Assembly (NCBI RefSeq): GCF_014650175.1
Contig: NZ_BMUL01000002.1
Location: 439,150 to 503,149, forward strand
From: Streptomyces termitum
Lineage (GTDB): Bacteria > Actinomycetota > Actinomycetes > Streptomycetales > Streptomycetaceae
Direction of reading: 5' to 3'
DNA length: 64,000 bases
Shown: in pieces, positions 9,343 to 18,166 of the stretch
Position numbering within the stretch: position 1 is the stretch's first letter
Layout of the letters: each line of letters starts with the position of its first letter
Notes under the pieces: generated by a model
Told to the model about the DNA's origin: nothing
What the model saw: only the letters and a program-made list of their open reading frames with translations
Databases searched by the model: none
Made by a program: the position numbers and the translations under genes

Positions 9343-10782
9343 ATGCGTTCGCACCTGCTCAACGACACGACGGCGGAGAGCTACCGGCGCTCCGTGACCG
9401 AAGGAGTCGAGCGGGTGGCGAGGAAACTCGCCACGACGCGCGGCCCGTTCACCGGCGTCACCCCCGCCGAGCTGGCCCCCGTCGTCGACGCCGTCGACCT
9501 CGACCGGCCCCTCGGCGACGCCTCCGCCGCCCTCGACGAGCTGGAGGACGTCTACCTCCGCGACGCCGTCTACTTCCACCACCCCCGCTACCTGGCCCAC
9601 CTCAACTGCCCGGTGGTCATCCCCGCCGTGCTCGGCGAGGCCGTCCTCTCCGCCGTCAACTCCTCCCTCGACACCTGGGACCAGAGCGCCGGCGCCACCC
9701 TCATCGAGCGGAAGCTGATCGCCTGGACCGCCGCCCGCGCCGGCCTCGGCCCGCTCGCCGACGGCGTCTTCACCAGCGGCGGCACCCAGTCCAACCTCCA
9801 GGCGCTGCTGCTCGCCCGCGAGGAGGCCGGCACCGCCGACCTGTCGAAACTGCGGATCTTCTCCTCCGAGTGCAGCCACTTCTCCGTACAGAAGTCGGCC
9901 ACCCTCCTGGGCCTCGGCCGCGACGCCGTCGTCTCCGTCCCGGTCGACGGGAACCGGCGGATGCAGTCCGTCGTCCTCGCCGCCGAGCTGGAGACCTGCC
10001 GCGCCGAGGGCCTCGTCCCGATGGCGATCGTCGCGACCGCCGGCACCACCGACTTCGGCTCCATCGACCCGATGCCGGAGATCGCCGCGCTGGCCGAGGA
10101 GTACGGCGCCTGGATGCACGTGGACGCCGCGTACGGCTGCGGCCTGCTCGCCTCGCCGACGCGCCGCCACCTCCTCGACGGCATCGAGCGCGCCGACTCG
10201 GTCACCATCGACTACCACAAGTCCTTCTTCCAGCCGGTGAGTTCCTCGGCCCTGCTGGTCCGCGACGGCACCTCCCTGCGCCACGCGACGTACCACGCCG
10301 ACTACCTCAACCCCCGGCGCACGGTGGCCGAGAAGATCCCCAACCAGGTGGACAAGTCGCTCCAGACCACCCGCCGCTTCGACGCCCTCAAACTGTGGAT
10401 GACCCTGCGCGTCATGGGCGCCGACGGCATCGGCGAACTCTTCGACGAGGTCTGCGACCTGGCCCGCGCCGGACACGGCCTGCTCGCCGCCGACCCCCGC
10501 TACGACGTGGTCGTGGAGCCGCAGCTGTCCACCCTCGTCTACCGCTACGTCCCCGACGGCGCCGTCGCCCCCGCCGAGATCGACCGCGCCAACCTGCACG
10601 CCCGCAAGGCCCTCTTCGCCTCGGGCGAGGCCGTCGTCGCCGGCACGAAGGTGGACGGCCGCCAGTACCTCAAGTTCACCCTGCTCAACCCCGAGACCAC
10701 GGTGGCCGACATCGCCGCCGTCCTCGACCTCATCGCCGGCCACGCCGAGCAGTACCTGGGAGAGAACCTTGTCCACGCCTGA
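9343..10782 (+). CDS. desA: lysine decarboxylase DesA (PLP-dependent)
   Basis: 479 residues of the group II pyridoxal-phosphate decarboxylase family. The PLP-lysine region reads [21 protein letters not shown], with the Schiff-base lysine in YHK. The cofactor-binding segments ([45 protein letters not shown]) are in order and the length is normal. It decarboxylates lysine to cadaverine, the first step of desferrioxamine synthesis. It is the first gene after the second iron box, and the TTG start of desB lies inside its last codons. Confidence 0.95.
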   Translation: MRSHLLNDTTAESYRRSVTEGVERVARKLATTRGPFTGVTPAELAPVVDAVDLDRPLGDASAALDELEDVYLRDAVYFHHPRYLAHLNCPVVIPAVLGEAVLSAVNSSLDTWDQSAGATLIERKLIAWTAARAGLGPLADGVFTSGGTQSNLQALLLAREEAGTADLSKLRIFSSECSHFSVQKSATLLGLGRDAVVSVPVDGNRRMQSVVLAAELETCRAEGLVPMAIVATAGTTDFGSIDPMPEIAALAEEYGAWMHVDAAYGCGLLASPTRRHLLDGIERADSVTIDYHKSFFQPVSSSALLVRDGTSLRHATYHADYLNPRRTVAEKIPNQVDKSLQTTRRFDALKLWMTLRVMGADGIGELFDEVCDLARAGHGLLAADPRYDVVVEPQLSTLVYRYVPDGAVAPAEIDRANLHARKALFASGEAVVAGTKVDGRQYLKFTLLNPETTVADIAAVLDLIAGHAEQYLGENLVHA

Positions 10783-12052
10783 GCACGCCGGGATCCACGA
10801 CTTCATCGGCATCGGGCTCGGTCCCTTCAACCTGGGCCTCGCCTGCCTGACCGAGCCCATCGCCGAACTGGACGGCCTCTTCCTGGAGTCCAAGCCGGAC
10901 TTCGAGTGGCACTCGGGGATGTTCCTCGACGGCGCCCACCTCCAGACGCCGTTCATGTCGGACCTGGTCACCCTCGCGGACCCGACCTCGCCGTACTCCT
11001 TCCTCAACTACCTGAAGGAGAAGGGCCGACTCTACTCGTTCTACATCCGCGAGAACTTCTACCCGCTGCGCGCCGAGTACAACGACTACTGCCGCTGGGC
11101 CGCCGGCCGGCTCACCTCGATCCGCTTCTCCACCACCGTCGAGGCCGTCGCGCACGACGCGGAGCACGGGGTGTACACCGTCACCACCACCGCCGGAGAA
11201 ACGTTCCTGGCACGCCGGATCGTGCTCGGCACCGGCACCCCGCCGTACGTCCCCGACACCTGCCGGGAGCTCGGCGGCGACCTGATCCACAACTCGCGCT
11301 ACGTGCACGAGAAGGCCGCCCTCCAGCGCAAGAAGTCGATCACCATCGTCGGCAGCGGCCAGTCCGCCGCCGAGATCTACCACGACCTCCTCTCGGAGAT
11401 CGACGTCCACGGCTACCGGCTCAACTGGGTGACCCGCTCCCCGCGCTTCTTCCCGCTGGAGTACACCAAGCTCACCCTGGAGATGACCTCGCCCGAGTAC
11501 GTGGACTACTTCCACGCGCTCCCCGAGGAGACCCGCTACCGCCTGGAGTCCCAGCAGAAGGGCCTCTTCAAGGGCATCAACGGCGACCTCGTCGACGCCA
11601 TCTTCGACCTGCTCTACCAGAAGAACTTCGACGCCCCCGTCCCCACCCGCCTGCTCACCAACTCCGAGCTGCGCACCGCCTCCTACGACGAGGCGGCCGG
11701 CACGTACACCCTCGGCTTCCACCAGGAGGAGCAGGACAAGGCGTACGAGATCGAGACCGAGGGCCTGATCCTCGCCACCGGCTACAAGTACGCCGTCCCC
11801 GCCTTCCTGGAGCCGCTGCGCGACCGGCTGCGCTTCGACGCCCGGGGCCGCTTCGACGTCGCCCGCAACTACGCGGTGGACACCACCGGCCACGAGGTCT
11901 TCCTCCAGAACGCCGGCGTCCACACCCACTCGATCACCTCGCCCGACCTGGGCATGGGCGCGTACCGCAACGCGTACATCATCGGGGAGATGCTGGGCTC
12001 CGAGTACTACTCCGTAGAGAAGACCATCGCGTTCCAGGAGTTCGCCGTTTGA
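10769..12052 (+). CDS. desB: cadaverine N-monooxygenase DesB
   Basis: 427 residues of the lysine/ornithine N-monooxygenase family. FAD-binding ([17 protein letters not shown]) and NADPH-binding ([18 protein letters not shown]) Rossmann motifs and the C-terminal [12 protein letters not shown] and [14 protein letters not shown] segments are intact. It hydroxylates cadaverine to N-hydroxycadaverine. The start is TTG at 10769, preceded by GGGAGAG and overlapping desA by 14 bases. The stop codon at 12050-12052 is followed at once by the right end of an inserted TnpB element, which separates desB from desC. Confidence 0.95.
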   Translation: MSTPEHAGIHDFIGIGLGPFNLGLACLTEPIAELDGLFLESKPDFEWHSGMFLDGAHLQTPFMSDLVTLADPTSPYSFLNYLKEKGRLYSFYIRENFYPLRAEYNDYCRWAAGRLTSIRFSTTVEAVAHDAEHGVYTVTTTAGETFLARRIVLGTGTPPYVPDTCRELGGDLIHNSRYVHEKAALQRKKSITIVGSGQSAAEIYHDLLSEIDVHGYRLNWVTRSPRFFPLEYTKLTLEMTSPEYVDYFHALPEETRYRLESQQKGLFKGINGDLVDAIFDLLYQKNFDAPVPTRLLTNSELRTASYDEAAGTYTLGFHQEEQDKAYEIETEGLILATGYKYAVPAFLEPLRDRLRFDARGRFDVARNYAVDTTGHEVFLQNAGVHTHSITSPDLGMGAYRNAYIIGEMLGSEYYSVEKTIAFQEFAV

Positions 12053-12056
12053 CCTT

Positions 12057-12101
12057 CTCCCCCTCATGACCGAGGGGGAGTCCTACGGCTCGCGCCGTAG
12101 G
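12057..12101 (-). ncRNA. probable omega-RNA (reRNA) scaffold 3' end at the element right end
   Basis: Read on the minus strand, the end of tnpB runs into two stacked hairpins: CCTACGG/CCGTAGG (12082-12101, overlapping the tnpB stop) and CTCCCCCTC/GAGGGGGAG (12057-12080). TnpB nucleases are known to use RNA made from the tnpB 3' end and right end, with the guide taken from flanking host DNA. Here the guide would read into the antisense of the desB 3' end, from about 12055 downward. The 5' end of the RNA cannot be placed. Confidence 0.5.
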
Positions 12102-13282
12102 GTTTCCTGCTTCGCCGCCGATCGCCCGCCCGGAGTTCTCCGTTGAGGTCTTACACCGGCTCCACAGGCCGACACCGCCAGCCCGGCGGCCTTGAGGTTC
12201 CTCGCCGCGTTCACGTCCCGGTCGTGGGCCGTTCCGCAGTTCTCGCACGTCCAGGTGCGGACGTTGAGCGGCAGCTTCTTCACGAGGCTGCCGCAGTGGG
12301 AGCACAGCTTGGAGGAGGGGAAGAAGCGGTCGACCACGACCACCTCCCGTCCGTACCAGGCCGCCTTGTACTCCAGCAGGCTTCGGAACTCGCCCCATGC
12401 CGCATCACTGATGGCACGGGCCAGGCTCCGGTTCCTGACCATGTTGCGGACGGTCAGGTCCTCGATCACGAGCGTTTGGTTCTCACGCACGAGACGAGTG
12501 GTCAGCTTGTGCAAGCCGTCACGCCTGCGGTCGGTGATCCGGGCATGGATGCTCGCGACCTTCTGCCGGGCCTTGCGGCGGTTGGCCCCGTCCCCCGGGG
12601 CCTTGCGGGACAGCGCCCGCTGGGCCTTCGCCAGCCGGACCCGGTCACGCCGCTCATGCCTCGGGTTGGCGATCTTCTCGCCGGTCGACAGCGTCAGGAG
12701 GTGGTCCAGGCCGACGTCGATCCCCACCGCCGTGCCTTTGGCGGGAAGCGGCTGGACGGCGGCGTCCTCGCACAGCAGGGTGACGAACCAACGCCCGGCC
12801 GCGTCCTGCGACACGGTCACCGTCGAAGGGCTCGCGCCCTCGGGCAGCGGCCTCGACCAGACGATGTCCAGCGGCTCGGCCATCTTCGCCAGCGTCAGCC
12901 GACCGTCCCGGAAGCGGAAGCCGGAGGTGGTGTACTCCGCGCTCCGGCGGGACTTCTTCTTCGACTTGAACCGCGGGTACTTCGCCCGCTTGCCGAAGAA
13001 GTTCGTGAACGCCGCCTGCAGGTGCCGAAGGCATTGCTGAAGCGGCACGGAGGAGACCTCTTTGAGGAACGCGAGCTCCTCGGTCTTCTTCCACTCGGTC
13101 AGCATCGCCGAGGTCGCGTTGTAGTTCACCCGCTCCTGCCGCGCCCACGCCTCCGTGCGAGCCGCCAACGCCAGGTTGTAGACCTTCCGCACACACCCGA
13201 ACGTGCGCGACAACTCCGCCGCCTGCGCAGAGGTCGGATAGAAGCGGTACCTGAACGCCCGCTTCACATGAGTGCCCGTCAC
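12083..13282 (-). CDS. tnpB: TnpB RNA-guided nuclease (OrfB, IS1341-like)
   Basis: 399 residues. The N-terminal helix-turn-helix region starts VKRAFRYRFYPT, as usual for TnpB. RuvC residues are intact: aspartate in GIDVGLDHLL, glutamate in LVIEDLTVRNM and aspartate in HDRDVNAARN. The zinc ribbon CSHCGS...CENCGT lies between the last two. It should therefore be an active RNA-guided DNA nuclease that maintains its element. The GTG start at 13282 has no clear ribosome site; a second GTG at 13267 is possible. It is antisense to the des operon, and its convergent transcription could interfere with desCD expression. No tnpA is nearby, so movement would need a recombinase in trans. Confidence 0.93.
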   Translation of the reverse strand: MTGTHVKRAFRYRFYPTSAQAAELSRTFGCVRKVYNLALAARTEAWARQERVNYNATSAMLTEWKKTEELAFLKEVSSVPLQQCLRHLQAAFTNFFGKRAKYPRFKSKKKSRRSAEYTTSGFRFRDGRLTLAKMAEPLDIVWSRPLPEGASPSTVTVSQDAAGRWFVTLLCEDAAVQPLPAKGTAVGIDVGLDHLLTLSTGEKIANPRHERRDRVRLAKAQRALSRKAPGDGANRRKARQKVASIHARITDRRRDGLHKLTTRLVRENQTLVIEDLTVRNMVRNRSLARAISDAAWGEFRSLLEYKAAWYGREVVVVDRFFPSSKLCSHCGSLVKKLPLNVRTWTCENCGTAHDRDVNAARNLKAAGLAVSACGAGVRPQRRTPGGRSAAKQETLRREP

Positions 13283-13344
13283 ATTTCACAAACTAGCATG
13301 ACGGATTGTGATCTATGTCTCGATCCACTGAAGAAGGAAGTCCG

Positions 13345-13875
13345 ATGACCGTCCAGATCCGTCCCCTCGACCCGCTCCGGGACGCCGGGCTGATCCACCC
13401 CTGGGTCACCCATCCCAAGGCCGCCTTCTGGATGATGCAGGGCGCGGAGCTCCAGGACGTGGAGCGCGCCTACCGGGAGATCGACGCGCATCCGCACCAC
13501 GACGCCTTCGTCGGGCTGGTCGACGGGGAGCCCGCCTTCCTGATGGAGCGGTACGACCCCCGCCACGTCGAGCTGGTCGGACTGTACGAGCCGGAGCCGG
13601 GGGACGTCGGGATGCACTTCCTCGTGGCGCCCACCGACACCCCGGTGCACGGCTTCACCCGCCTGGTGATCACCGCCGTGATGCGGGAGCTGTTCGCCGA
13701 CCCGGCGACCGCCCGCGTGGTCGTCGAGCCGGACGTCCGCAACAAGGCCGTCCACGCGCTCAACGAGGCCGTCGGCTTCGTGCCCGAGCGGGAGATCGCG
13801 AAGCCGGAGAAGGACGCCCTGCTGAGCTTCTGCACCCGTGCCCGGTTCGAGACCGCCGTCGGAGCCGCGATATGA
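13345..13875 (+). CDS. desC: N-hydroxycadaverine acyltransferase DesC (GNAT)
   Basis: About 176 residues of the siderophore-type GNAT acetyltransferase family (IucB/RhbD-like). It begins IRPLDPLRDAGLIHPWVTHPKAAFWMM; the acyl-CoA loop region is around VVVEPDVRNKAVHALNEAVGF, a standard ending of this family. It acylates N-hydroxycadaverine with acetyl- or succinyl-CoA. I start at ATG 13345 because AAGGAAG lies five bases upstream; the in-frame ATG at 13315 probably belongs to the left end of the inserted element. It overlaps desD by ATGA. Confidence 0.93.
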   Translation: MTVQIRPLDPLRDAGLIHPWVTHPKAAFWMMQGAELQDVERAYREIDAHPHHDAFVGLVDGEPAFLMERYDPRHVELVGLYEPEPGDVGMHFLVAPTDTPVHGFTRLVITAVMRELFADPATARVVVEPDVRNKAVHALNEAVGFVPEREIAKPEKDALLSFCTRARFETAVGAAI

Positions 13876-15641
13876 ACCCCGTCGCCCATCTCACCCCCGA
13901 GCGGTGGGCCGAGGCCGAGCGGGCGCTGATCCGCAAGGGCCTCGCCGAGTTCGCCCACGAGCGGCTGCTGCACCCGCAGGAGCTGGGCGAGTCCCGCTAC
14001 CGGGTGATCGCCGACGACGGCGTCACCGAGTACCGCTTCACCGCCGACCGCTTCGCGCTCGACCACTGGCAGATCTACCCCGAGTCGATCAGCCGGCACC
14101 GGGGCGACGAGCAGCTCCCCCTCGACGCGCTCCGGTTCATCACCGAACTGCGCGGCGCGCTCGGCCTGAGCGACGAGATCCTGCCGGTCTACCTGGAGGA
14201 GATCTCCTCCACCCTGGCCGGCACCGCCTACAAGGCGACCAAGCCGCAGGTGCCCGCCGCCGAGCTGGCCCGCGCGGACTTCCAGGCGATCGAGACCGGG
14301 ATGACCGAGGGCCACCCCTGCTTCGTCGCCAACAACGGCCGCCTCGGCTTCGGCGTCGACGAGTACCGCGCCTACGCCCCCGAGGCCGCGAGCCCCGTCC
14401 ACCTGGTGTGGCTGGCCGCCCACCGCGACCGGGCCGCCTTCACGGCCGGCGCGGGCATCGCGTACGAGACCTTCATCCGCGCCGAGCTGGGCGACGCGGC
14501 CGTCGACCGCTTCGCCGGGATCCTCACCGCGCGCGGCCTCGACCCGGCCGACTACCTCCTCATGCCGGCCCACCCCTGGCAGTGGTGGAACAAGCTGTCG
14601 GTGACCTTCGCCGCCGAGGTGGCGCAGCAGCGCCTGGTGTACCTCGGCGAGGGCGAGGACGCCTACCTGGCGCAGCAGTCGATCCGTACCTTCTTCAACA
14701 CCGCCGACCCGGCCAAGCACTACGTGAAGACCGCCCTGTCGGTCCTCAACATGGGCTTCATGCGCGGCCTCTCGGCCGCCTACATGGAGGCCACCCCGGC
14801 GATCAACGACTGGCTGGCGCAGCTGATCGAGTCGGACTCCGTCCTCAAGGCGGCCCGCTTCTCGATCATCCGCGAGCGGGCGGCGGCCGGCTACCGGCAC
14901 CTGGAGTACGAGGCCGCCACCGACCGCTACTCGCCCTACCGCAAAATGCTGGCCGCGCTGTGGCGCGAGTCGCCGGTGGAGCGGCTGGCGGACGGCGAGC
15001 GGCTCGCGACGATGGCGTCCCTGCTGCACGTCGACCACGCGGGCGCGTCCTTCGCGGGCGCCCTGATCAAGGAGTCCGGCCTGGAGCCGGCGGCCTGGCT
15101 GCGGAAGTACCTCGACGCGTACCTCCTGCCGGTCCTGCACTGCTTCTACGCCTACGACCTGGTCTACATGCCGCACGGCGAGAACGTGATCCTGGTCCTG
15201 GACGAGCGCGGCGCGGTCGACCGGGCGGTCTTCAAGGACATCGCCGAGGAGATCTGCGTCATGGACCCGCACGCGGTCCTGCCGCCCGCGGTGGAGCGGA
15301 TCCGCGCCGACGTCCCCGAGGACATGAAGCTCCTCTCCGTCTTCACCGACGTCTTCGACTGCTTCTTCCGCTTCCTGGGGGCGACCCTGGCGGCGGAGGG
15401 CGTCGTCGGCGAGGACGTCTTCTGGCGGACGGTCGCGGAGTGCGTGAAGGGCTACCAGGAGTCGAAGCCGGAGCTGGCGGACCGCTTCGCGCAGTACGAC
15501 ATGTTCGCGGAGACCTTCGCGCTGTCCGCGCTCAACCGCCTCCAGCTGCGGAACAACAAGCAGATGGTGGACCTGGCGGACCCGTCGGCGGCGCTCCAGC
15601 TCGTCGGCGACCTGGTGAACCCGATCGCCCGGTTCGCCTGA
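13872..15641 (+). CDS. desD: NIS siderophore synthetase DesD (IucA/IucC family)
   Basis: 589 residues, the standard length. NIS-synthetase motifs include LPAHPWQWWNK, the SxRTF segment (QSIRTFFNTADPAKHYVKTALSVLNMGFMRGLS) and the FhuF-like C-terminal part (YMPHGENVILVLDERGAVDRAVFKDIAEE). It uses ATP to join N-hydroxy-N-succinylcadaverine units and cyclise them into desferrioxamine E or make desferrioxamine B. It is translationally coupled to desC and ends at a strong terminator. Since desC and desD lie beyond the TnpB element, their transcription depends on read-through or a new promoter. Confidence 0.95.
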   Translation: MNPVAHLTPERWAEAERALIRKGLAEFAHERLLHPQELGESRYRVIADDGVTEYRFTADRFALDHWQIYPESISRHRGDEQLPLDALRFITELRGALGLSDEILPVYLEEISSTLAGTAYKATKPQVPAAELARADFQAIETGMTEGHPCFVANNGRLGFGVDEYRAYAPEAASPVHLVWLAAHRDRAAFTAGAGIAYETFIRAELGDAAVDRFAGILTARGLDPADYLLMPAHPWQWWNKLSVTFAAEVAQQRLVYLGEGEDAYLAQQSIRTFFNTADPAKHYVKTALSVLNMGFMRGLSAAYMEATPAINDWLAQLIESDSVLKAARFSIIRERAAAGYRHLEYEAATDRYSPYRKMLAALWRESPVERLADGERLATMASLLHVDHAGASFAGALIKESGLEPAAWLRKYLDAYLLPVLHCFYAYDLVYMPHGENVILVLDERGAVDRAVFKDIAEEICVMDPHAVLPPAVERIRADVPEDMKLLSVFTDVFDCFFRFLGATLAAEGVVGEDVFWRTVAECVKGYQESKPELADRFAQYDMFAETFALSALNRLQLRNNKQMVDLADPSAALQLVGDLVNPIARFA

Positions 15642-15658
15642 GCCCCGAAGACCGGCGC

Positions 15659-15693
15659 GAGCCCCGGCGGAGTACGGTCCTCCGCCGGGGCTC
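15659..15693. terminator. terminator of the des operon
   Basis: A perfect 14-bp stem (GAGCCCCGGCGGAG and complement) with a seven-base loop, 18 bases after desD. Confidence 0.85.
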
Positions 15694-15840
15694 CCGTCTG
15701 TCCGCGGCCCCTCCCCTCCGACCCTCCCGAGGGGCAAGGTCTGGACCAACAGGCCCGTTTTACGTGACGATCATGCGGCGCCTGCCCGATTTCGGGCAGG
15801 ATTCTTGCGCGGAAGGCGCGCCACCCCTCAATATTCATGG

Positions 15841-16116
15841 GTGCTCGAACACCGCCCGACCCACGACGACCTCATCGACCACCTGGTCCGGAGCACCGCG
15901 CTCCAGCGTGGCGAGGCCGCCCGGGTGGTGCTCGACGTGCTGGCGTACTTCGACGAGACGACCGAGGAATTCGTCCGCCGCCGCCACCGCGAGCTCCAGT
16001 CCGGCGGCGCGGTGAACGCGGAGATCTTCGAGCGGATCGCGGGAGAGCTCCCGCACCGCGCCGTCGCACCGCCCGAGCTCTCGCTCCGGCAGCTGCGCCG
16101 GATCGTCTACGGCTGA
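15841..16116 (+). CDS. small conserved actinobacterial protein upstream of glmS
   Basis: About 91 residues from GTG 15841, mostly helical and charged (HRPTHDDLIDHLVRSTALQRGEAARVVLDVLAYFDETTEEFVRRRHRELQ...), ending in SLRQLRRIVYG. I recall similar short proteins in many Streptomyces at this place but know no function. No signal peptide or membrane segment. The start has no clear Shine-Dalgarno. An 8-bp palindrome, CCTGCCCG/CGGGCAGG, lies at 15781-15800 in front and could be an operator or a weak terminator. It lies 62 bases before glmS in the same direction. Confidence 0.7.
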   Translation: MLEHRPTHDDLIDHLVRSTALQRGEAARVVLDVLAYFDETTEEFVRRRHRELQSGGAVNAEIFERIAGELPHRAVAPPELSLRQLRRIVYG

Positions 16117-16178
16117 GTCCGGACGCCGCCCGCGGCGTCCGCCGGACCGCATCGTCACCAACCGGAGGGGTTTCCTTT

Positions 16179-17996
16179 ATGTGCGGAATTGTCGGTTACA
16201 TCGGTAAGCGCGACGTGGCGCCGCTGCTCCTGGAGGGCCTCGCCCGCCTGGAGTACCGCGGCTACGACTCCGCCGGCCTGGTCATCAACAGCCCCAGGAG
16301 CGGGGCCCTGAAGATGGTCAAGGCCAAGGGCCGGGTCCGCGACCTGGAGGCCCGGGTCCCCAAGCGCTTCTCCGGCACCACCGGCATCGCGCACACCCGC
16401 TGGGCCACCCACGGCGCCCCCAGCGACCACAACTCGCACCCGCACCTGGACCCCGAGAACAAGGTCGCGGTCGTCCACAACGGCATCGTCGACAACGCCC
16501 AGGAGCTCCGCGCCAAGCTGGAGGCCGACGGCGTCGTCTTCGCCTCCGAGACCGACACCGAGGTCATCACCCACCTGATCGCCCGCTCGCAGGCCGACAC
16601 CCTGGAGGAGAAGGTCCGCGAGGCGCTCAAGTCCATCGAGGGCACCTACGGCATCGCCGTGATGCACGCGGACTTCAACGACCGCATCGTCGTCGCCCGC
16701 AACGGCTCCCCGGTCATCCTCGGCATCGGCGAGAAGGAGATGCTGGTCGCCTCCGACGTGGCCGCGCTCATCGCCCACACCCGCCAGGTCGTCACCCTCG
16801 ACGACGGCGAGATGGCCACCCTCAAGGCCGACGACTTCCGCACCTACACGGTCTCCGGCGCGTCCACCACCGCCACCCCCGAGACCGTCGAGTGGGAGGC
16901 CGCCTCCTACGACATGGGCGGCCACGACACGTACATGCACAAGGAGATCTCCGAGCAGCCCGACGCGGTCGACCGCGTGCTGCGCGGCCGGATCGACGAC
17001 CGCTTCTCCACCGTGCACCTCGGCGGCCTCAACCTCGACCCGCGCGAGGCCCGCACCATCCGCCGCATCAAGATCCTCGGCTGCGGCACCTCGTACCACG
17101 CCGGTCTGATCGGCGCCTCCCTCATCGAGGGCATGGCCCGCATCCCGGCCGACGCCGAGCCGGCCTCCGAGTTCCGCTACCGCAACCCGGTCGTGGACCC
17201 CGACACCCTCTACATCGCGGTCTCCCAGTCCGGCGAGACCTACGACGTGCTCGCCGCCGTCCAGGAGCTGAAGCGCAAGGGCGCCCGCGTCCTCGGCGTG
17301 GTCAACGTGGTCGGCTCCGCCATCGCCCGCGAGGCCGACGGCGGCGTCTACGTCCACGCCGGGCCCGAGGTCTGCGTCGTCTCCACCAAGTGCTTCACCA
17401 ACACGGTGGTCGCCTTCGCCCTGCTCGCCCTCCACCTCGGCCGCATCCGCGACCTGTCCGTCACCGACGGCAAGCGGATCATCGAGGGCCTGCGCAAGCT
17501 GCCCGCGCAGATCGAGGAGATCCTCAAGAACGAGGACGAGATCAAGACCCTCGCCGCCGAGTACGCGGGCGCCCAGTCGATGATGTTCATCGGCCGCGTC
17601 CGGGGCTACCCGGTCGCCCTGGAGGCCTCCCTCAAGCTGAAGGAGATCTCCTACATCCACGCCGAGGCGTACCCGGCCTCCGAGCTGAAGCACGGCCCGC
17701 TCGCCCTCATCGAGCCGGCCCTGCCGACGGTCGCGATCGTCCCCGACGACGACCTGCTGGAGAAGAACCGCGCGGCCCTGGAGGAGATCAAGGCCCGTTC
17801 CGGCCGGATCCTCGCCGTCGCGCACCAGCCGCAGGAGAAGGCCGACCACACCCTCGTCGTGCCGAAGAACGAGGACGAGCTCGACCCGATCCTCATGGGC
17901 ATCCCGCTCCAGCTCTTCGCTTACCACACCGCCCTCGCCATGGGCCGCGACATCGACAAGCCGCGCAACCTGGCCAAGTCCGTCACGGTCGAGTAG
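16179..17996 (+). CDS. glmS: glutamine-fructose-6-phosphate aminotransferase
   Basis: 605 residues, the full length. The protein starts MCGIVGYIG, so the catalytic Cys is exposed after Met removal. The N-terminal glutaminase domain (residues 1-230) has THTRWATHG-type (IAHTRWATHGAPSDHNSHPH) and HNGIVDN motifs. Two SIS isomerase domains follow (CGTSYHAGLIGA; VSQSGETYDVL; SELKHGPLALI), and the C-terminus ends DKPRNLAKSVTVE. It makes glucosamine-6-phosphate for cell wall and amino-sugar pools. GGAGGGG lies eight bases before ATG. I see no glmS ribozyme in the 62-base leader. Confidence 0.96.
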   Translation: MCGIVGYIGKRDVAPLLLEGLARLEYRGYDSAGLVINSPRSGALKMVKAKGRVRDLEARVPKRFSGTTGIAHTRWATHGAPSDHNSHPHLDPENKVAVVHNGIVDNAQELRAKLEADGVVFASETDTEVITHLIARSQADTLEEKVREALKSIEGTYGIAVMHADFNDRIVVARNGSPVILGIGEKEMLVASDVAALIAHTRQVVTLDDGEMATLKADDFRTYTVSGASTTATPETVEWEAASYDMGGHDTYMHKEISEQPDAVDRVLRGRIDDRFSTVHLGGLNLDPREARTIRRIKILGCGTSYHAGLIGASLIEGMARIPADAEPASEFRYRNPVVDPDTLYIAVSQSGETYDVLAAVQELKRKGARVLGVVNVVGSAIAREADGGVYVHAGPEVCVVSTKCFTNTVVAFALLALHLGRIRDLSVTDGKRIIEGLRKLPAQIEEILKNEDEIKTLAAEYAGAQSMMFIGRVRGYPVALEASLKLKEISYIHAEAYPASELKHGPLALIEPALPTVAIVPDDDLLEKNRAALEEIKARSGRILAVAHQPQEKADHTLVVPKNEDELDPILMGIPLQLFAYHTALAMGRDIDKPRNLAKSVTVE

Positions 17997-17997
17997 C

Positions 17998-18082
17998 CGC
18001 GCGGCGGGCCTGTCCCCCGCCGCGCGCCGCACGGCTCCGGGCCTGTCCCCCGGAGCCGGCCGCCGGGCCTGTCCCCCGGCGG
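17998..18082 (+). repeat. three tandem hairpins with the same loop CCTGTCC
   Basis: Immediately after glmS there are three hairpins: stems CGCGCGGCGGG (17998-18026), CGGCTCCGGG (18032-18058) and CCGCCGGG (18060-18082). All three have the identical seven-base loop CCTGTCC flanked by GGG/CCC, while the outer stem bases differ yet stay paired. The pattern of conserved loop and compensating stems suggests an RNA-level or repeat-element function, not chance. They precede a separate long terminator. Confidence 0.8.
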
Positions 18083-18096
18083 TCTCGGCCGGACAC

Positions 18097-18145
18097 GCGG
18101 AACGGCCCCGGCACGCCTCCCAGGAGCGTGCCGGGGCCGTTCCGC
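18097..18145. terminator. bidirectional terminator between glmS and the GPR1-family gene
   Basis: A perfect 20-bp stem at 18097-18116 and 18126-18145 with a nine-base loop, lying between two convergent genes. It should stop transcription from both sides. Confidence 0.9.
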
Positions 18146-18166
18146 CCTTCCCGCCGTGCCTCTTCG

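Larger units (their letters stand above)
12053..13327 (-). mobile_element. IS200/IS605- or IS607-type tnpB-only element inserted between desB and desC
   Basis: About 1.27 kb holding a single antisense tnpB gene, with no TnpA recombinase. Boundaries are approximate. The right end is placed just past the desB stop because two hairpins typical of such ends lie at 12057-12101. The left end is placed near 13327 because the sequence from about 13328 (CTGAAGAAGGAAG) would make a normal short desB-desC spacer with a ribosome site. There are no terminal inverted repeats or visible target duplication, as expected for these families. It interrupts an otherwise continuous biosynthetic operon. Confidence 0.75.

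Noticed and set aside
12143..13348. 401-codon plus-strand frame between desB and desC
   Set aside because: It is the complement of tnpB, whose RuvC and zinc-ribbon motifs prove the minus strand is coding.
15781..15800. rho-independent terminator CCTGCCCG/CGGGCAGG
   Set aside because: Short stem, no gene ends directly before it and the des terminator is 90 bases upstream; could as well be an operator.
16117..16178. glmS ribozyme or riboswitch
   Set aside because: The 62-base leader is too short and has no fold like the known ribozyme; regulation is by another way.
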